Positions 5,151-8,520 of a stretch of DNA of 8,520 nt are shown in pieces. The position numbers were made by a program, and so were the translations under genes. The stretch covers positions 1-8,520 of the forward strand of contig JALRHB010000055.1 in the NCBI GenBank assembly GCA_023253245.1. Direction: 5' to 3'. The notes under the pieces were generated by a model. It was not told the DNA's origin. It did no database searches and saw only the letters and a program-made list of their open reading frames with translations. Position 1 is the stretch's first letter, and every line of letters begins with the position of its first letter. The DNA comes from Polynucleobacter sp. GTDB taxonomy: Bacteria; Pseudomonadota; Gammaproteobacteria; Burkholderiales; Burkholderiaceae.

Positions 5151-7631
5151 GTGCTACTGCGTTTTGTCGAAAGGGTGGGGCGGGATTTTCGATCAAGTGA
5201 ATTATTCTCACTACTGATCGCGTTAACCCTTTCCGTTATTGCTTTATCTAGCGTCAGTTTTTTGGCGGACAGAATGCATCGGGCATTCGAATTCGACGCT
5301 CGCCAGCTGCTAGGAGCCGATTTACTGGTGGTTGCTGATCAACCACTTCCAGAGCAGTTTATTCAAGAAGCAACAAAGCAAAATCTTCTAAGCGCCCAGA
5401 CTGTGGTCTTTCCTAGCATGGCAACAGTCGGCTCGCAAAGCAAGCTAGTCTCGTTAAAAGCTGTGAGTGAACTCTATCCCTTGCGAGGAAAGTTAAGAGT
5501 TTCGCCGGAGTCACAAACCAAAATACCAGCTTCAGGTTCAGCATGGGCTGACCCAGCGATGTTGGCTAGCCTCAATGCCAAGATTGGGGATGAAATTGTT
5601 CTGGGCGATAAAAAATTCTTGATTGAGACTTCTCTGAAACAGGAGTCAGATCGTGGTGCGGGCTTTATGAATTTCGCTCCGCGCGTCATGATTGCCCTAG
5701 AGGATTTGCCTGCGACTGGTTTAATTGGCTTGGGAAGTCGTGTCACTTATCGTCTTTTGGTGGCGGGGGACGATCAGCAAATTGCTAATTATGAAGCATG
5801 GGTACAAGGCCAAATTGACGCCCAAAATATGCGCGGTATTCGCATAGAAACTCTGGAGAATGCCCAACCCCTGATGCGCAAGACATTGGAGCGGGCGGAA
5901 CGTTTCTTATCTTTGGTTGCTCTTTTAACGGCCATGGTCGCTGCGGTTGCTATTGTTTTGTCAGCACGTCGTTATGTATTAAAGCAAGCGGACGTTTGCG
6001 CTGTCATGAAATGCTTGGGCGCCAGTCAGAAGCTTATTATGAGACAGCAATTGAAGGTGCTCGGTATCCTGATTGTCATAGCCACTTCAGTAGGGGGTTT
6101 ATTAGGATTTGGTATTCAAGAGTTATTGATGCGCATTTTGGGTAATCTTTTTTTGGCTGAACTTCCAGCGGTATCGATTTGGCCTGTGATTTGGAGTGCC
6201 TTGTTTTCTTGTGTCTTACTAATTGGTTTTGCTGGACCGCCACTACTGAGTCTGCTTTCTATTTCTCCAATTAGACTGGTCCGCAAGGAGTTGGCGCATA
6301 TTGATACCAAGGCAATTTGGGTTGCAGTATTTGGTGTATTGAGTTGTTGCTTATTAATTGCTGCTGCTGCGCGTGACTGGAAGTTAGCCACTTGGGTTGG
6401 CTTTAGCTTCGGTTTGGCAGTTGGTTTATTTGCTCTAGCGTCCTGGGGATTTCTCCGCTTGCTAGGTGCTTGGTTTTCTCGCCAAGCTTCCCCTAGTTTT
6501 GCCATGCGTTTTGCGCTGACATCACAATCGCGTCGAGCTGGATTTACGGTAATGCAGATTTCTGCATTGGGAATTGCACTGATGGCGCTATTGATGATCA
6601 TGCTCCTTCGTCAAGACTTGTTGGCCAGCTGGCAGGGTAGTGTTCCCGTTGATGCCCCCAATCGTTTTATGATCAATATTCAGGCCAATCAGAAAGAAGG
6701 TATTGCTGAATCTTTGCAGAAGGCTGGGGCAGGTTCACCAGTCTTCTATCCTATGGTGAGGGCGCGTCTGATTGAGGTTAATGGTAAGCCTATTGGTCCA
6801 AATGATTACCTTGAAGATAATGCGCGTCGGTTGGTTGATCGTGAATTTAATCTCTCGTATACCGATCAATTGCCCGATGGCAATCGCATTACAGCTGGTA
6901 AGTGGATTGCTGGTGATGCCCCACAAATTTCATTGGAAGCCGGGATTGCTAAGACCTTGAGCTTAAAGCTTGGTGATCAAATGAGTTTTGAGATTGCTGG
7001 TGAAAAAATAACTGCACCTGTGACATCATTACGCAAGCTAGATTGGGGATCCATGCGGGTTAACTTTTTTGTGATCATGCCTCCTGCCCAGCTAGCTAGC
7101 ATGCCTCAATCGTGGATCACTTCTTACTATCAAAAGAGCAATCTTGAAGGTTTGGATTTTCAGCTTGCACAGTCTTACCCCAATTTAACGATTGTGGATG
7201 TAACTAGCTCTTTGAGGCAAATACAAGAAGTCTTGGACCGTTTATCTTCGGTTTTAGGATTATTGTTTGCATTTACGATTGCTGCAGCGATCCTAGTTTT
7301 ATTGGCGGCAATTGCTTCCACTCAGGATGAACGCTTTAGAAGCGCTGCTCTTTTAAAGGCGGTAGGGGCTTCGCGTAAGCTTTTGGGTCGCATTTCAATG
7401 GTGGAGCTTACTTTAATTGGAATGATTGCTGGAGTATTGGCGGGTCTATCTGCTGGAGCTGCAGCTTGGTCTTTAGGGCGTTTTGTATTGGATATCGAAT
7501 TCAATGCATTTTTGCAGGCACTTTTTTTGGGAGTATTAATCGGAGTGTTGGTCTCTTTGATGGCCGGCTATCGCTTTCAAAGAAAGCTTCAAAATGCTAC
7601 CGCAATGGAGTGCCTAAGAGAGGGTTACTAG
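5151..7631 (+). CDS. FtsX-like ABC transporter permease (YbbP type)
   Basis: At 826 residues it is close in size and layout to E. coli YbbP (about 804). One N-terminal membrane segment (about 19-40) is followed by a large periplasmic domain (about 41-250), a core of membrane segments near 251-272, 303-325, 346-370, 389-407, 412-440 and 463-490, a second periplasmic domain (about 491-695), and three final segments (about 701-723, 748-775, 791-809). Both FtsX units carry the KxxGAS signature after their first helix: MKCLGAS near 285 and LKAVGAS near 735. Such permeases act with a LolD/YbbA-type ATPase, often in mechanotransmission or lipid and lipoprotein handling; no ATPase gene of that type lies beside it. 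The start is GTG at 5151, 5 bases after the SDR stop, with no clear Shine-Dalgarno sequence, so coupling to the SDR gene is likely. Its end overlaps the convergent RDD gene by 18 bp. Confidence 0.93.
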   Translation: MLLRFVERVGRDFRSSELFSLLIALTLSVIALSSVSFLADRMHRAFEFDARQLLGADLLVVADQPLPEQFIQEATKQNLLSAQTVVFPSMATVGSQSKLVSLKAVSELYPLRGKLRVSPESQTKIPASGSAWADPAMLASLNAKIGDEIVLGDKKFLIETSLKQESDRGAGFMNFAPRVMIALEDLPATGLIGLGSRVTYRLLVAGDDQQIANYEAWVQGQIDAQNMRGIRIETLENAQPLMRKTLERAERFLSLVALLTAMVAAVAIVLSARRYVLKQADVCAVMKCLGASQKLIMRQQLKVLGILIVIATSVGGLLGFGIQELLMRILGNLFLAELPAVSIWPVIWSALFSCVLLIGFAGPPLLSLLSISPIRLVRKELAHIDTKAIWVAVFGVLSCCLLIAAAARDWKLATWVGFSFGLAVGLFALASWGFLRLLGAWFSRQASPSFAMRFALTSQSRRAGFTVMQISALGIALMALLMIMLLRQDLLASWQGSVPVDAPNRFMINIQANQKEGIAESLQKAGAGSPVFYPMVRARLIEVNGKPIGPNDYLEDNARRLVDREFNLSYTDQLPDGNRITAGKWIAGDAPQISLEAGIAKTLSLKLGDQMSFEIAGEKITAPVTSLRKLDWGSMRVNFFVIMPPAQLASMPQSWITSYYQKSNLEGLDFQLAQSYPNLTIVDVTSSLRQIQEVLDRLSSVLGLLFAFTIAAAILVLLAAIASTQDERFRSAALLKAVGASRKLLGRISMVELTLIGMIAGVLAGLSAGAAAWSLGRFVLDIEFNAFLQALFLGVLIGVLVSLMAGYRFQRKLQNATAMECLREGY

Positions 7632-8153
7632 ATTTTTTGGTAACTCTACCAAGCGTGTTTTAGCGAGGCGGTCTGGAATGCCTTGGCGAACTGAAGCAGA
7701 AACTCGATGCAAGTAGATGCTCAATGGCCAAAGGAATAAGGCTACTGCAAATAGCATTTCAATGATTTGCCACTTCTGTAGACCAAAATACCACTGCAAG
7801 AGGACGCAGGGTACGAGCCATAGTGAACCAAATACATAACGCCGCATTGCTTGTCGACGCGTTAGATTAAATCCTCCAGGTCCTATCATGCGAATTCGCC
7901 AAGTTTGCATGGCTAATGTTTGACCTGATTTAGTCCAGTACCAAACAAAATAGAGACCCAATACTAAGTAAAGATATAAAAAAGTCAGCCAGCTTGGTAA
8001 AGCAATCCCGAACAAAATACCCAATCCCAGGTTAGGTAGCAAAAAGGTAAAGGCGATAACACCCAGCAAGACTAGTTGTTCGTAGAGCGTACAAGAAACG
8101 CGTCGCCAAAAACTAGGTGAGGGTAAAAGATTTAATTCTGCGGGGGTAATCAC
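7614..8153 (-). CDS. RDD-family inner membrane protein
   Basis: The 179-residue protein has about four membrane segments (near 28-49, 55-73, 106-123 and 130-148). Family marks are the N-terminal FWRRVSCTLYEQ (16-26), where the usual Asp of the first helix appears replaced by Glu25; SGQTLAMQTWRIRMI (76-90), matching the GQTLGK consensus; and PDRLAKTRLV (160-169), matching the C-terminal HDRLAGTRVV. The molecular role of most RDD proteins is unsettled; some have been linked to ion transport. Start is GTG at 8153, one codon after the TAG stop of the DUF3106 gene in the same frame and without a Shine-Dalgarno sequence, so translation probably depends on termination-reinitiation. I recall the DUF3106-RDD pair from other Burkholderiales. 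The 3' end overlaps the opposite-strand FtsX-like gene by 18 bp. Confidence 0.9.
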   Translation of the reverse strand: MITPAELNLLPSPSFWRRVSCTLYEQLVLLGVIAFTFLLPNLGLGILFGIALPSWLTFLYLYLVLGLYFVWYWTKSGQTLAMQTWRIRMIGPGGFNLTRRQAMRRYVFGSLWLVPCVLLQWYFGLQKWQIIEMLFAVALFLWPLSIYLHRVSASVRQGIPDRLAKTRLVELPKNLVTLS

Positions 8154-8156
8154 GTT

Positions 8157-8520
8157 CTATTGATCGCTTGGGCCGCGATCTGGGTTTTCACTAGATTGCG
8201 CTTCAGAAGCTTCACTATTCACAGCCTCTGGAGGTGGGGGTGCAGGTGGAGTTGGCAATGTCGGCGCCCGATTGGATTGCTGAATGATTGGATGCTGTTG
8301 CAAGGTGGGGGCATTCATGGCCGTCGGCTTTTTCTTTTTCACCTCAGCATTTGCTAATTTCTTTTTTTGCTCATCGCTGAGTTGTTGATAAGCATACCAA
8401 GCTTGAGCTTTTTTTTCTGATGGGAACTTAAGGCTGCTTAAATAGTTTTCGCGCGCAAGCCGACGATCTTTTTGGGATAACTTGGACCAGCTGTTCATGC
8501 GAGATTGCAATCGTTGCTGA
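8157..8520 (-). CDS. DUF3106 family protein, 5' end cut by the window
   Basis: About 120 C-terminal residues are visible, read in frame from 8519 to TAG 8159-8157; the start lies beyond the window. The segment QQRLQSRMNSWSKLSQKDRR and the later LARENY, AYQQLSDEQKKKLA fit the repeated L(S/T)xxxR(R)xxR and LsxEQKkkLA pattern of DUF3106, a family of small proteins in Betaproteobacteria of unknown function with a likely secreted or periplasmic location. After a lysine-rich patch (VKKKKP), the tail is low-complexity and rich in proline (TLPTPPAPPPPEAV), serine and glutamate, with no hydrophobic segment. An in-frame TTG at 8510 is not the real start because the DUF3106 pattern continues upstream of it to the window edge. 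In related genomes I recall a sigma factor and DUF3619 gene just upstream, which would lie to the right of this window. Confidence 0.82.
   Translation of the reverse strand, partial: QQRLQSRMNSWSKLSQKDRRLARENYLSSLKFPSEKKAQAWYAYQQLSDEQKKKLANAEVKKKKPTAMNAPTLQQHPIIQQSNRAPTLPTPPAPPPPEAVNSEASEAQSSENPDRGPSDQ

Noticed and set aside
7621..7647. Inverted repeat AGGGTTAC/GTAACTCT as a bidirectional terminator
   Set aside because: The 8-bp stem contains a G-T pair, the loop is 11 bases, and the T run is in the loop rather than after the stem on either strand.

Overview
The window looks like a chromosomal segment of a betaproteobacterium of the order Burkholderiales. Moderate GC content and protein resemblance suggest a Polynucleobacter-like member of the Burkholderiaceae. 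This rests on gene order (spoT tail, greB and an Arg tRNA at one end; DUF3106 followed by an RDD protein at the other) and on recalled protein families, not on a database search. No mobile element, CRISPR array or rRNA was seen. Coding density is very high, and the genes are intact except where the window edges cut them.

Left end (1-781): the 3' end of a SpoT-type (p)ppGpp synthetase/hydrolase runs rightward and meets greB, on the minus strand, with 7 bp between the stop codons. greB and a tRNA-Arg(ACG) gene diverge from an 18-bp gap holding a perfect 10-bp palindrome, CATAATTATG, which reads as a -10 box on both strands. The tRNA encodes its own CCA and is followed by a strong intrinsic terminator.

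Centre (780-7631): six plus-strand genes are packed as a likely operon. The first four overlap stop-to-start: a STAS-MlaE fusion permease, an MlaF-type ATPase, a single-domain MCE (MlaD-family) protein and a PqiC-type lipoprotein. Together they look like a complete inner-membrane-to-outer-membrane lipid transport system. It has no separate MlaB or MlaC gene and uses a lipoprotein as its likely outer-membrane contact, so it differs from the classical mlaFEDCB set. Next come a short-chain dehydrogenase-like protein whose YxxxK catalytic motif is degenerate, then a large FtsX-like permease of the YbbP type with no ATPase gene beside it.

Right end (7614-8520): on the minus strand, a DUF3106 protein (5' end cut by the window) is followed by an RDD-family membrane protein in the same reading frame, separated only by TAG-AAC-GTG. 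The RDD gene overlaps the tail of the FtsX-like gene by 18 bp.

The most interesting items are the compact STAS-permease/ATPase/MCE/lipoprotein cassette and its linkage to an apparently non-canonical SDR and an orphan FtsX-like permease, the symmetric -10 element between tRNA-Arg and greB, and two genes whose predicted transcription starts fall on their ATG codons (possible leaderless mRNAs). None of these is shown to be new from sequence alone.
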